A stretch of 64,000 nucleotides of DNA from the NCBI GenBank assembly GCA_019054805.1, contig JAHQIY010000010.1:3083501-3147500 (forward strand), written 5' to 3'. Source of the DNA: Brachionus manjavacas (lineage: Eukaryota; Rotifera; Eurotatoria; Ploima; Brachionidae). Numbering within the stretch: the first letter of the stretch is position 1; each line of letters starts with the position of its first letter. The notes beneath the pieces are model-generated. The model was given only the letters and a program-made list of their open reading frames with translations, made no database searches and was not told the DNA's origin. Made by a program: the position numbers and the translations under genes. Shown piece after piece: positions 1 to 11,745 of the stretch.

Positions 1-59
1 ATTATTGCCTTAAAATGCAATCTTGTTATTTTTTAATAAAAAATCAAAAACGAATTCGT

Positions 60-97
60 AATTTTATTTATTTATTCAATTAAAGCCAATTCTGGCG
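60..97 (-). repeat. non-LTR 3'-end hairpin and tail
   Basis: Read on the minus strand, a short hairpin with GCC and GGC arms (85-96) is followed by an AATAAATAAATAAAA tail (80-61). This is the layout of the retroelement 3' ends seen elsewhere in the window, and is very like the one at 2636. No coding sequence of the element is recognisable upstream, so it is a short 5'-truncated insertion at most. Confidence 0.45.
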
Positions 98-2305
98 ATA
101 TAATTTAAATTTTAAAAATTAAAAAATTAAATTTAAAAAATTTTTTTGGTACTTTGGTTTCGCACAAGCAAAATTCTAATTTTACATTATTTTTTTTTTA
201 CATTAGTTATTCAAAAATTGTTTATGTTTACAATTTAATATTTACTTTTTTTTTTTCTAATTGTTCACTTTTTTCTTTCTCTATTCACTATTTTTACTTT
301 CAAAAAGCCTTAATTAGAGAGTCCAGAAGGTTCTTTCCATTTCCATCGCCATTCCTTATCATTGAGTAAATTTTATTAACACTTAAGTTGTGGCCAGATT
401 TAAGTGTAGCAAATTTCGTGCTAACCTGTCCAACTATTTCCCGAACTATATCTATAGTAATAATTTAAAAAATTCTAATCTACCATTTTTATAAATAAAG
501 CTTCATTTTTTCTTTTTCAATTAAAAACCTAAAAGTATTCTTTTCATTTGAAATATTTTAAATTTAGTTAATTTAGAGATATTTCGAAATAAAAAATATT
601 TAAAAAAATGTTGTCTTGTTTATTTTAAATTAATTGTGATTTTGAAAATTAAATTCAAATTTCATGTTAAAAACCTAAAAACTTGAAAAACTTATTTTCC
701 GGATCTGTTAGGATCTGATGGTTCGCGGTTAAAACAAAAATAAATGACCATTTCTAGTCTAAACAAATAATAGAGAAAATAAAATTTATGGGGAATAGAA
801 AAGAAAACAAATTATAATAAGTTTAAAAGTTTCTTCATCTTCAAAAATGTCTAATATTTTAAAAATTGTTAAATGTCTTTTTCCTCAATTTATCTTTTAC
901 AGATTTATCATATTCGGCAAACAAATACCTCAACCATCAACTGTTTTGGAAAATATGATTCATGTGGCAGTTATGATTGAGGAATAAAAAATATTTTTTT
1001 ATTATGCTATAAATAATAAATATTATAAAACCCTAAAATTTCGTTTAATAATTACTGATATTTTGTGTTGGACTAAATTAATCTAAGCATAAAACAGTGC
1101 GTAAAATAAATACCAAATTTTATTATTTTCATTCTTTATTTTTCATTATTGCTTCTGGCTTAAAGCATCAATTTTTTGGCAAAATAAATACTTTCTGGCA
1201 GATTATATTTTTTATTTAGATGGCTTTAACTCAGGGAACCAGCAAAACCCTCGTAGGCTCTAGATACATATAAACTAATCTTTATAACAATGACGAAATT
1301 TTAGAGTCATTGATACAAAAGAAAAAAGTGAAGCGGAATCACGTCAAATATCTTTATTATTCTAATTTGTGATTATTAATATTATTTATCGAAATAAGTA
1401 ATTTAAAATACCATTGAAGAAGGAAAACTATTCCTTTTAAAGCAGAAATGTGAACTACATTTTTCCAGTTAAAAAATAATTTTTCAATGATTTATCTTTT
1501 ATTAAATTAATTTTTTTTAATTGATTTTATTTTCTGTTTATCATCAATAATCTGCTTTTAATTAATAAAGATAGCAAAAAATTTCTATTCACTAATTGCT
1601 TATTAAGCAACATGATTTTTTTACAATTTATTTTTACTATCAAAAAGTATTTGACTTAGCCTTTCAATTAAAATTCAATTATAAACTCGAATAATGTGGT
1701 ATTTAACGCTTTCTGAAATACGATTTTTTTTTAAATTTTTTAAAAATGTTTTAGATTCAAATTTGTGAATTTTTTCAAAATCTGTAAATACCAATTTATA
1801 TTATTAAATCTAAATAAATTTTTTCTGACATTTGTTTGATTAAATTAGATTTCCATCATTCTTTTAATTTCTTAAGTCATTTTTCTCAAAACACATCTTT
1901 TAATTTTCAGGTAATTTATAAAAAAAGAGTTTTTTGATTTACTCCAATATTTTGTTTTTGTTTTTTGACAATTTTTATATTTGTGAAATTTTTTTAGTAA
2001 ATCTTTGACATTTTAGATGATTGAAATCGACACCACCAAACTTGAATAAAATTCTCTAATTATTAATATAAAACACAAAAAAATAATCAACACTAAATCA
2101 AATAAAAATCCACCTTATCATTTCCTCTTATACTTGAACATTTGAAACCTATTAAAAACAAATATTAAAATTATCATTTCTTTTTAGAATTTCTCTATTT
2201 TAATTTTTTTATTTAATTTATTTTATTTTTAATCCGAAGAAACACTAAATAAATATATCAAGTTTAGTGAGCATTTTATTTTTATTTTTATTTTATTTTT
2301 TTTAT
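98..2305. other. AT-rich region without a recognised gene
   Basis: Mostly A/T homopolymer and low-complexity sequence with frequent stops in all frames. The only coding-like stretch is 903-985 (plus): a TTTTACAG acceptor-like site is followed by about 27 open codons ending in TAA. No upstream exon was found and two frames are open there, so I do not call it a gene. Confidence 0.5.
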
Positions 2306-2343
2306 TCTGAAGGAGCATTATTAGGGTACAGATAAATAAAATT
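2306..2343 (+). repeat. diverged 3' end of non-LTR family alpha
   Basis: Contains CTGAAGGAGC, then GGGTACAGATAAATAAA, a diverged match to the family alpha 3' end at 4744-4785 and 60721-60764 (GAAGGAGC, hairpin, CGGTACAGA, AAATAAATAA). It follows an A/T-rich stretch. Only the terminal module is present. Confidence 0.5.
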
Positions 2344-2635
2344 CATTATTCGAATATTCCCACGAACAAAATAAAACGTTTATGCCTATGGTCCTATTTC
2401 CTACATGTGTGTAGTTTTATTGTTTAATAAAATAAAATAAAGGTTTTATTTATTTTTGTGTTAATCTCAATCTTTGAATATTTAATTTAAAATTAAATCT
2501 TTTGTGGTATTTATGTAAAAAATGAAAATCTATTTTAATATTTTAATTTCTTAAACATAATTGTAAATTTAAAAAAGGGAAAACAAGCAGTACATAACTA
2601 CCTTCCTTTGTATTCAATTTTATGTTATTTTTTCA

Positions 2636-2703
2636 ACGCCGAATCTGGCGTAATTTTATGAATAAATAATAATAATAATAATAAAATAAAATAAAGAAAA
2701 AAT
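2636..2703 (+). repeat. non-LTR 3' hairpin with AAT/AAATA tail
   Basis: A perfect hairpin, ACGCC-GAATCT-GGCGT (2636-2651), is followed by AATAAATAATAATAAT and AAATA repeats to about 2703. The hairpin matches the minus-strand one at 85-96 in spacing and loop, so they probably derive from one family. Confidence 0.5.
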
Positions 2704-3337
2704 AAATTGAGTTTCACTAACAAAACCATATCCGAGGGTTGACAGAATTGGTAGCAAAGAAAAACAGCTAAAAAAACAAATAATTGATAATCTCACACTC
2801 AAAAGACCCTTTTCATAAAAACATCTAACCAAATCTCAAATCAAGAATGGAAGGTTAGTTCAAAATTTAGCCAGACGCATTGAATTGAATTATGCAATTC
2901 ATTCTGAAAGTGAAAGAAAAAATAACGCACTAAAATTAATTCAATTAAATGAACACTTTTATAACTGTGATAATATACAAATTCAATGAAAGACTTTATT
3001 CTGAAAAGGAATTAAAAAAGTTCACAAATTGACAGCATTTCAAAGAGCTAAAATTAGAAAAAAAAGCTCTCATAAGGAGAAATCAATAAAAATTGAGCTA
3101 TTAAATTAAATTTGGTACCAATCTAGCTAAAGCTAATGATTTCGTAGCTAACTCATCACAATTAAAAATTTCAAAAAAAGTCATAATTTATTTGAAAGGA
3201 TAACCACCAGATGATCTGAAATCGTTGATAAATCAATCTCATTAATAAATTGCATATCTTAGCTGTTAGAAAAAATCATTAACTATGTAAAACGTGGAAA
3301 ATTTCGAACATTACTATGATTCAAAAAAAAGCCTCTA
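2704..3337 (+). other. degenerate possible retroelement sequence
   Basis: Short open stretches with polar residues (for example RRIELNYAIHSESERKNN near 2875-2930) are broken by frequent stops. They could be a decayed 5' part of the element resumed at 4840, separated by the family alpha insertion, but no conserved motif confirms this. Confidence 0.2.
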
Positions 3338-4786
3338 CTGTACAAGGCCCTTTAAATTATAGACCAATTAGCATAACGAATTGTCTAGGAAAGTTACTGG
3401 AAAGAATAGTATACTCAAGATTATACAATTTTTTGGAACAAAATTCACTCCTTATCCAGGAGCAATCAGGATTTAGGAAACACCGGCGAACATCAGATAA
3501 TCTATTCTTTTTAATTCATAAAATTGTGGAATCATTTAATAGAAAAAAAAGAGTTTGCGGCCTGTTTTTTGATATTTCTAAAGCCTTTGATAGGGTTTGG
3601 CATGAGGGTTTACTTTTTAAATTGATTAAATTGAATCCACCTCATTACTTGACTAACTGGATAAGATCCTTTTTAAATAGTATGACATTTAAGGTAAATG
3701 TGAATGACCACTTGAGCGACGAATATCAAATAACTGCAGGTGTTCCTCAAGGCTCAGTAATTAGTCCTCTTTTATTTAGTATATATATTAATGACATCCC
3801 CAAAAGAAATAAAACAAATAATGAATACTCTCTGCTTTTCGCAGATGATCTAGTAACATTCTTCATTTATAACAAGAAAGGGAACCTAGAAAATAAGATA
3901 AAAAAATACACCAACGAATGAACAATGGCTTATTAAATGGAAAATGAAGATATCAGTACTAAAGTCGTGTTCAGTAGTCTTTTCTAGATATAAAAAAGAG
4001 AGTGATGATCTAAACTTAAAAATTTATGGAAACAGAATAGTGAGCCAAAAAGAAATCAAGTTTATTGGCATCAAATTTGATTCTAATTTAAACTTTAATA
4101 TATTAGTAGACGAAATTAAAGAACGCTGCAACAAAAGGCTAAATATTATTAAGATATTGTCAAATAAAAAATCGGGTCTCACTCAAAACACACTAGGAAA
4201 TTTATAAAAATCTTTAGTCGGATCAATCTTAGACTATTCTTTTCCTTGCTTGAATTTATTTTCAGAAAATAATATTAAAAAACTACAAGCAATTCAGAAT
4301 TCAACAGTAAGATCTATCCTTAAGTTAAAATATGATACTCCTTCCAACATGTTGCATCATGAGGCTTTTAATAAACCTAAATTACTAACAGTCTCAAATC
4401 GGCTTTGTGAGTTGAGTGAGAGATATGTTGGGACAGGACTGAGATATTCTATTCCATTGGTTGTTAGACTGGTGGAGGAATTCCAAGAAGGTTTCGAATC
4501 AAGATTTATTGAATACCCAACTCCATTGTGTAATTGCTACCTTACAATTTCTTCTTTTTTTCCAGAACAATCAATTATTATAGAGTCAAAGGATACATAT
4601 TTTAAATATGTATCCTTTGACTCTCTAGTTCAATTTCATTAATTTTCCTCTATTTTAAACCATTTTATTACATTTTTTTTTTTTTAATTTTTTTTCTATC
4701 TAATTTAACTTTATTTTATTTTGATTTTTTTTTTTTTTTAATCTGAAGGAGCTTTTGCTCGGTACAGAAAACAAATAAATAAATAA
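3338..4786 (+). mobile_element. Non-LTR retrotransposon family alpha, 5'-truncated, RT pseudogene
   Basis: This is the 3' part of a non-LTR (LINE-type) element that would copy its RNA at the target site. The first segment (to 3921) carries the reverse transcriptase palm and fingers: LNYRPISITNCLGK, QSGFRK, FFDISKAFDRVWH, the AGVPQGSVISPLLF block and the catalytic LFADDL. A frameshift near 3925 moves the thumb and C-terminus to another frame (3944-4207), and a stop splits off the last part (4250-4642, LQAIQNSTVRSILKLK). The 3' end is a GAGC-TTTT-GCTC hairpin (4749-4760) and an AAATAAATAAATAAA tail. The nearly identical RT at 63560-64000 shows it is the same family as the element entering from 60.8 kb. 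It is truncated upstream of the YRPIS block and inactive. Confidence 0.88.
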
Positions 4787-4839
4787 ACATTGCTATTTTT
4801 TAGCAAACGAAGTAGTCAATTATTATTGCCAAGACAGGT

Positions 4840-5900
4840 CTCGTTTAAATCTAATAAGTCTTGATGCCAGTTAAGCATTTGATAAACTATGGCGTGCTGG
4901 GCTTTTCTAAAAACTATTGGGAAAATGAATAATTATTTGTGGAGAATATTATTCAGATATTATGAAATTTCTAAATTGATCATCAAAGTTGGTGAAGAAA
5001 GAAGCAATCCTTTTCCAATAACAAAAGGGGTCAAACAAAGAGGATTTTATCTCCATACTTATTTAATTTTTTCATCGATCAAATGTTATCTGCATGTACT
5101 GATTTGAAAGTTGGTATAAAGGTTGGTGAGATAAATTTGTCAATTTTTGCCTACTGCGATGATCACCATCGGAAAGACACATTAAAATTTTCTAAGAACT
5201 TGTGAAAAATATGCCAAGGACTGGAAAATAGAATTTAATGCCTCTAAATAGGCATCAATCATATTCGAAAAAAAGGACAGGTTTTAAAACAAGTTTAAAA
5301 ATAAATGGTTCTACGATTCCAAAAGTACAAAGCTTGATTTATCCTGGCCTACCTATTGGAAATCAAAAATCAATAAATGATTTCGTGGAAAATGATGATT
5401 AAAAATTTGAAAAGAGTTTTTAGTCTCTAAATAGTGTTGGATGCAAAGCAAAACTAATGAAGCCAGAAACTATAGCTTTCTTATACAAACAGTTCTCTCA
5501 ATCAGCCTTTAGATATCATTTAGATAAAATCTTAATAATGAAAAGAGTTAAAAGAAATTTGATAAACGGCAAAATATTTGAATAAAACGATTTATTTGAC
5601 TTAGGAAATTTACTAAAACAAAACCTTTGAACAAAGCGCTAAAATTGCAGTTAATTAAACAAATTTATTGAAAACATAAAATATTCAGTTCTTTGTCAAA
5701 CAAATTTTCAATAACCAATTTTGTAAAAACTTATTTGAATACTTAAGGAAAGATTACAAGAAATTAGAGAGAATGCTTCTTTGGTTAAACAAAACAGTTA
5801 TCTAAAGTAGAAGATATGACTCAAATAAATTGCACAGAATATGACTTAGCATTCAGTGTTATTTTGATTGAACCGTGCCTTGATTGAAACTAACCGACTC
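4840..5900 (+). pseudogene. Degenerate non-LTR reverse transcriptase (second family)
   Basis: Shifting frames give an RT series distinct from family alpha: SLDAS-AFDKLWRAGL near 4860, a stretch like KMNNYLWRILFRYYEISK (4925-4977), ITKGVKQ with G lost, then SPYLFNFFIDQMLSACTD and FAYCDD near 5155 in place of the usual FADD. A following thumb segment near 5300 reads LKINGSTIPKVQSLIYPGLP. The order SLDASKAFDK, GVKQGG, YADD resembles the minus-strand element at 51.3-54.8 kb, so it may be a distant relative. Several stops and frameshifts make it a fossil. Confidence 0.7.
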
Positions 5901-6019
5901 GATAAAATGCTATTTTTATTTAATAGAATATTGTATGTTGAATAATCTTTATCATTTTTTTTTGTATATAACAAACTGAATTTAAAAATAAAATAAAAAA
6001 CCCACACTATTCTCAGTGT

Positions 6020-6826
6020 TTTTCAGCGACATGCGCAAAAAATGCAAAACAGAATTCTAAGGCTGATCAAATTCTTCCCATTGAAGATGGAAATCAAAAC
6101 CATCCATTAAAAGCTAAAAATTGACATGGTATCAACTAGATTTAAACTACCATTAGGTAAATTTCTGCAAAAACGAGTGAGCCACCAGCAAATTTTAGAA
6201 GACTTAGATGACTATCTCACGAATACAACTGTTTAAAGCAAGAAGTAAATAACTTTATTTGAAAATTTCAAAGAAAACATTAATCAATAAATCAAAAAAC
6301 CTTACTTTTTACTTTTACTCTCAAGTAAATTTTATTTTATTTAAGTAACTAGTATAATTATTACTCTTTTAGCTCTTATATCATCAAATTAAATGATCAA
6401 AATCGAATGATACAGAATTCGAATTTCAATTCTGACTTCTATTTGTCTTTTGACCAACTCTGATAAAAATTTAAAATTCTCTCAAGTGTTCGATGCTGAA
6501 AAGCATCTAATCATTCAAGCCATGCTTCTCTATAATTTTTTTGCAATCTAAAATTTTCTTTTTTTTCAAAACTTTAGAAAACCAAAAAAAAAAAATACGA
6601 TCGAAAAACAAAATTTGAAAAATTATTTTTAGTATTTTTTTTAATTCATTTAAATCATGTGACTAACATTTAAATCATAATTCATTTAAATCATATGTGT
6701 TTCTTTTTTTTTTATCTAGAAAGACAAAACTTAACTTTACTTTATTTTATTCTACTTTTTATATTTTCTTTACATCACCCTTGCGGTGTTTATTGAATAA
6801 AATAATAAATAAATAAATAAATAAAC
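6020..6826 (+). mobile_element. Non-LTR RT C-terminal fragment and 3' tail
   Basis: Around 6030-6230 one frame reads QKMQNRILRLIKFFPLKMEI and continues to QQILEDLDDYL, the C-terminal segment of jockey-like reverse transcriptases (the fragment at 10787-11106 gives the related LQKIQNKILKTIKYFPL). Downstream A/T-rich sequence ends in a CACCC-TTGC-GGTG hairpin (6776-6788) and an AATAAATAAATAAATAAA tail to about 6826. I infer one 5'-truncated element, but the link between coding part and tail across 550 bp is not proven. Confidence 0.5.
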
Positions 6827-8724
6827 TAAAACTTTAAATTTTAGATATCGAGAAATTTTAGTTTTTGGCTAATTTTTTTATTTTCTTTTTAAAAAATAAC
6901 TCAAAAGAATACTAATTATCAAAATAGGGCTATTAATTAGTATTTTTATTTTTGATAAAATTAATGGATAAAATAAATTTTTTATTTAATTTAACATTCA
7001 TTATTTGCTAAAAAATTTTTAAGTAATTTTATTTTATTTTTTGATACTCAAATGAACAAACATAGAATGAACTTAAAGAAAATTAAAACACTGCCACAGA
7101 TATTAATCCTGTGAGGAAAACTGTTTTTTATTTAACTTTATTATTTATCAATAAAGATAATAAAAAAAGTTTTTGACCAATTTATTGAATTTGAATATTT
7201 GGAGAAGCTGAAAAACTTTAGAGAGCGCCGATTCCGGGCTTTTAGAATAAAATTATTTATTTATTTTTGTTCCAAAATTCATGGTATTTGTGACAATTTG
7301 TTAATGAAAAAAAAACTTTTTAATTAAGATTATTCTTTTTGCATTAATCATTTTTTTAATATTTGAAAATTTTAATATTTGAAAAATAATTTTTTTTTAA
7401 ATTAATACCTGCATTGGAGAGCGAATATATTAAAAATATTATTTAAAAATTTATTAGACAGATTGAAAGTAAAGAAAGCATAAAAGTACGTGCTGATGTG
7501 TATTTTCCTTGAACCAATAATGGAAAAAATTTTAATCAATTTGTCTTAGTTGATAAAAAAGATAAGATAATAAAATCATTTTTAAATTTGAGACGTATTT
7601 TTATATAAAATTATATGCATTCAAATTAATTAAAATTGATTGAGAAAAATTTGTGATAACAAAGTTATCTCCCGAAACTAAATTTAATATAAAAAAATCT
7701 TGATTTTTTTGAATGAAAAATTATCAATCAGAAAAAATTTTAAAAATAGTCAAGAATTGACGAATTTAAGAATAAAAAAATTTATTCTTTCACATGAAAT
7801 TATCGATTTAACAAATTCCCAAATTTTGGCCCCCCTACTAATCCTTAAACCAATTAGTTATTACTTAATTAACAAAATTATGAAACTTTTAAATTGAAAA
7901 CTAAAACTTGTTTTTGTTAAAAATTAAATAAAATTTTCTTTTTCAGATTCTTTATGTCTATGAATTAATCTTACCACGAATTGATTCATCATCTTTAACA
8001 AAATTTTCATTGAAATTCGGAACGATAGTTTTGCTTGTCTAAAAAAGATTATCTAAGTCTAAAACTAAAGTTTATATAAAATAATAAAATAAGAAATTGA
8101 TAAAGGAAAATTTATCATAAACAAACATATTTCCCTAATAATATAGACGAAGCGAAGAATTATTTAAATTAGCTTTAAAAATTTCCGAAAACAAAATACA
8201 AATGATAATTAATTAGAGCAATTAAAATCTCAGATTATTAACTTACTAACTTGATACGCACTGATGATTATCTTTCAAAACAAAATACTTTCTCAAGTCG
8301 AGTTGTATTTAAAGTTGGCTTTAAAACCAAGTCCCATGTGAGTGAAATAAAAAGCTTTTAAATATGCAAATCGATTGAATGTCAATACTAATTTAGATTT
8401 TAATCAAGCAAGTCTACTTTGCTATTCTCCATAGGGGGCTGTCCAAGTGTTTTTAACTCAAGTGAAAAATCGGCATTGTACATTAAGCAAGCTAAAACCA
8501 AAAAGCTCTTCATTTATTAACTTGAATAAGCTTAATTTTTTTAATTATCTAACAAAAATCTCACTTGTTCATATGTTCTTAATTCTCAAGTGTTTTTGTA
8601 TTTATAAATAATTACTTTCAAGGCTCTGATATTTAGCAAAATAATCAGAATCGCTTTTTTTAAAGTTTATTTTTTAATTTTTTTTTTATTCAACTTAAAC
8701 TTTATTTTGTGTATGCAAACTGTT
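6827..8724. other. AT-rich region without a recognised gene
   Basis: No conserved protein or RNA found. A GCGCCGATTCCGGGC hairpin-like piece with an A/T-rich tail lies at 7225-7268 and may be another retroelement end. Open frames such as 7700-7897 are A/T-driven, mostly K, I, N and L, with no motif. Confidence 0.45.
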
Positions 8725-8823
8725 CGGAGTCACTCCGCAGGCTAAATTGAACAAAAAAAATATTAAAGATTTTTTTTAAATTGGACGATAATATGTCCCT
8801 CTTTTTTAATAAATAAATAAAAA
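8725..8823 (+). repeat. two adjacent hairpins with AATAAATAAA tail
   Basis: CGGAGTCACTCCG (8725-8737) and GGAC-GATAATAT-GTCC (8783-8798) are both perfect-stem hairpins, followed by TAATAAATAAATAAAA (8808-8823). The layout matches the non-LTR 3' ends elsewhere in the window. Confidence 0.4.
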
Positions 8824-8826
8824 AAA

Positions 8827-9376
8827 ATTCCAAAATTTCTCGAAAAAAAACGATTTTCATGAAAAAAATTTTTTTTTGAATTTTTAAAAAAGGAAAAAAA
8901 CTAAAATTTGATTGAATTTTTTTACCAAAATTTACGTAAATTTCGGTAAATTTTTGTAAAAAAAGGCGAAAAATGGTAAAAAATCATCAACTAAGGAAAA
9001 TGGATTTTTTATTATTACATTCAATTTTTTTTTAAACAAACTATGAAAATTAAAATCTAAATATTTTAGTACGAACATATTAAATTATTTTATTAAATCC
9101 AGAAACTATCAAAAATCATATATATAGAGCTGTATAAAAAATGATATACAATCAGAATTTAATAATTTGAACCAGTCACCATTTCTTTCAATTTTTACGA
9201 ACAGCAGCTTTTGTTGTTTTTTTTACCATTTTTCGTTTTTTTCTACAAAAATTTACCGAAATTTACGTAAATTTTGGTAAAAAAATTCAATCAAATTTTA
9301 ATTTTTTTCCTTTTTTAAAAATTCAAAAAAAAAATTTTTTTCATGAAAATTGTTTTTTTCGAGAAATTTTGGAATT
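8827..9376. mobile_element. Inverted-repeat (foldback) element
   Basis: Two arms of about 150-160 bp are reverse complements: the left starts ATTCCAAAATTTCTCG (8827) and runs through TACCAAAATTTACGTAAATT to about 8985; the right begins near 9218 and ends CGAGAAATTTTGGAAT (9376). The roughly 230-bp centre shows no ORF. This is a MITE or foldback-like structure, able to form a long hairpin. Both ends are embedded in A/T runs, so target duplication cannot be judged. Confidence 0.75.
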
Positions 9377-9545
9377 TTTTTTTTCACTGAATTTTACAAT
9401 AATTATCGGTAATTTACGATAATTATCGTTATTTTACGAAAAATACCCTTTTTTAGATTACCATATTTTATGGTAAATATGGTCAAATATCGTAAATTTA
9501 CCATAATTTACGAAAAAAATATGATGAATTCAGGGTTTTGTAGCA
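9377..9545. repeat. cluster of small AT palindromes
   Basis: Tandem short palindromes, such as TTACGATAATTATCGT and ACCATATTTTATGGT (9410-9475), share the TTACG/CGTAA words of the adjacent inverted-repeat arms. They are probably part of, or related to, the same element family. Confidence 0.4.
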
Positions 9546-9848
9546 GCACTGTAAATTAAAAATAAAACATAAATTTAAATTACAAAAAATAATTTTTAAT
9601 AATAGATTAAATCAGAAAAAATAAGAATCTAATTCATATTAAGTTTATTTAAAAAGCCACAAAAATATTAAAAACAAACAATTTTACTTTTATTTTTGTA
9701 CAATATTTTTGTTAATTTATTTAAGCTCAACTAATTTTTTGACGGATTTACAATTTTAATTGATAAAGTTAGATCTTTTTTTAGCTCAGAAATTGAAAGA
9801 AAAAATTTTGAATTAATAATAATAATAATAATATATAAGTTATATATA

Positions 9849-9915
9849 AGCTACAGCAAGACTAGCTTGCGGAGGTATCCTACTAAGAGGTCCCCCTTAT
9901 GGTAGCTCCTTGCGC
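9849..9915 (+). repeat. AGCTACAGCA motif element
   Basis: A GC-richer stretch, AGCTACAGCAAGACTAGC then GGAG..., ending in GGTAGCTCCTTGCGC, resembles the reverse strand of 44545-44590 and 50970-51015 (AGCTACAGCAGGAAGCC, GGAG, GTAGCT). A partly self-complementary repeat found at three sites, probably an end module of an unidentified element. Confidence 0.35.
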
Positions 9916-9989
9916 ATAGTACATAAAAATTGAAAGCGCAATAATAGAATAATTTTTAAAAAAAATTAAATTTTATAAATAAATGTTCA

Positions 9990-10226
9990 TGTTCAAGATT
10001 GATGAAGGCGTCGTATCAGTTCTTGAACTTGTTGACCTAGTTGACGTCTGTGACTGTAGCTGGCAGGGCGTTCCACTCGTTGACTATCCTGTTGGTGAAT
10101 GCGTTTGCCCTTTGTAGTAATTTGGTGGAGGCCTAGCTGGACAGTCTTCTTGCATGACCTCTGATACCTCCGTTCCACGGGGTCTGTGTCAGGCAGCATC
10201 TTTGCGTCTTTCTTGCTGGAGGGGAT
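9990..10226 (-). pseudogene. Non-LTR retrotransposon C-terminal fragment
   Basis: The minus strand reads ANAFTNRIVNEWNALPATVT, then VNKFKN and YDAF, the conserved end of many LINE-type reverse transcriptases (FxNRVVxxWNxLPxxV...FKxxLD). Upstream a RGHARRLSS-like segment fits the same region. Two in-frame stops (after TDVN and FKN) and frame breaks make it non-functional. On the 10226 side it abuts the inverted-repeat element starting near 10227. Confidence 0.75.
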
Positions 10227-11560
10227 CACTAAAGTCAAATTTTGTAAGTGGAAAACAAAGTTTTTCGGGTCTTAGTCAGTTAGGTAAGCTATGGTTCACC
10301 TGTTACTGGAACAATTCTTGTTCTCAGGTTTTATGAACTATTAGTTGACCTAATCTAAAAATTGTTCGTCTAATTCTATTTTGTTCACCCTAATTCGATT
10401 TTGAACAAAAATTGAGTGGTATTTTTAATAGAAATCGTCACTAAATTTAATCAAAATTTATCACTAATTTTAATGTAAATCATCAGTATTTTTTATTGCA
10501 AACATCACTAAAAATTATCACTATTTTCTATAAAAATAATCACTATTTTACAGTAAATCATCACTATACAAGTAGTTGTTGACGTTATCTTTGTTGAATG
10601 TTAAATATTAAGTCTGAAGTTGGTGACATTTTTTGAAATATATTTATCAAAATCAATTGGGACGAGTACTTTTATTTATATATTAGAGCACAAAGTTTGA
10701 CCTTGATAACACTAATTTAGGTAATTTAGCTATAATTAATAGTGATGTGATGTGAACGACCTCATCTCGATTACCTGTTCATCGCACTGTCCACATCTAC
10801 CCAAAGAGTCTTAAAAGATCTTCAAAAAATACAAAACAAAATTTTAAAAACGATAAAATACTTCCCGTTAAGAACCAGAAATTCCACGATTCACCAAAAG
10901 TTAAGCCTCCAAACGATTTCAGTCAGAACCGATCTCCTTTTCGAAAAATTTGCAGCAAACCGTCAAAGCCATACCCAAATTAACGATGACCTTAAAGATT
11001 CACAAAACACAACAAGCCCATGTCACAAATACTGGACACCCTTTGACAAGTTCAGACATGTTACCTGGAACCTGGATCGTCAAATCAACATCGAACTCAA
11101 CTCCTAAAAAAAAAAAAAAAATCTCAATTATCAAAACTACTAACACGGGGCTGAAAGGGAGGTTAATTACCATTCCAAACTGCCCGGGGTCCTCCCCTAA
11201 CTATTATTTTAATAAAAAAAAAATATTGATGTTCTCTATTTTTAGGTAAATATGTCAATAATTAGAATCGATATCCATATTTTAAAGTTAGCTTTTAAAA
11301 AATTTGATTGTTCAATAATTAATTTAGCTATGATATCTATTGTCTGATCGAGTATCATTATTTAAAGTATGCATGTATATTTTTTTGTTATACATGTTAA
11401 TAAAAATAGTGACGATTTCCTTTAAAAATAGTGTCGGTTTAATATTGCCCCCAAAAAATTGGGTGAATCAATAGTTCCCAAAACCTGAGAACAAGAATTT
11501 TTTGTATAATAAGTGAACTATAGTTCACCTAACCGACTAGACCCAGTTTTTCAGCGATTG
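10227..11560. mobile_element. Terminal-inverted-repeat element (family B) hosting a retroelement
   Basis: The left end (10227-10345) includes GGGTCTTAGTCAGTTAGGT, GGTTCACCTGTTACTGGAAC and TTCTTGTTCTCAGGTTT. The same blocks occur reversed at 11462-11545 (AAACCTGAGAACAAGAA, CACCTAACCGACTAGACCC). Beyond these, AAATCGTCACTA near 10433 pairs with TAGTGACGATTT near 11408. This is a non-autonomous DNA transposon; the interior carries degenerate ATCACTATTTT repeats (10440-10570) and a nested non-LTR fragment (10740-11215). Single ends of the same family occur at 49530-49660 and 55495-55665. Confidence 0.7.
10740..11215 (+). mobile_element. Nested non-LTR fragment with conserved 3' module
   Basis: An open frame from about 10787 to 11106 reads STQRVLKDLQKIQNKILK, then IKYFPLRTRNSTIHQKLSL and a polar tail ending in INIELNS. 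This is the C-terminal region of jockey-like reverse transcriptases (LQxIQNKILK). After the stop and an A-rich run, a GC-rich 3' module follows (11149-11196: GGGGCTGAAAGGGAGG, CCATTCCAAACTGCC, CCTCCCC) and then an A/T tail. The same module, diverged, occurs at 18955-19003, 23719-23758 and 56944-56990, so these are one family. The copy is 5'-truncated and probably inserted into the family B element. Confidence 0.65.
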
Positions 11561-11659
11561 AATATAAACTTAAATCTGAATAAATTATTTATTTATTTTT
11601 ACCTTTTTATTTATATTTTTTTATATTATTTAACTTTATTTTTAGTTTTTTCATAAGTT

Positions 11660-11745
11660 TATGTTAAACATCGCACCCTTTCAATGTTATTTCAACATTG
11701 GATACATTTTGTAATTCAAACACAAAAAATTAAACCATTTATTTT
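11660..11745. repeat. Family A element end
   Basis: AACATCGCACCCTTTCAATG, TTTCAACATTGGATACATTT and CAAACACAAAAAATTAAACC match the ends at 49862-49934, 55820-55892 and 56497-56570, and in reverse 48860-48940 and 56117-56200. It is the right-hand terminal repeat of a MITE-like family; no matching left end was seen nearby. Confidence 0.6.

Noticed and set aside
154-369. Plus-strand frame rich in F and S at the window start
   Set aside because: Comes from poly-T sequence and shows no motif.
903-985. Possible terminal exon after TTTTACAG
   Set aside because: Two frames are open, no donor or upstream exon, and the peptide has no recognisable homolog.
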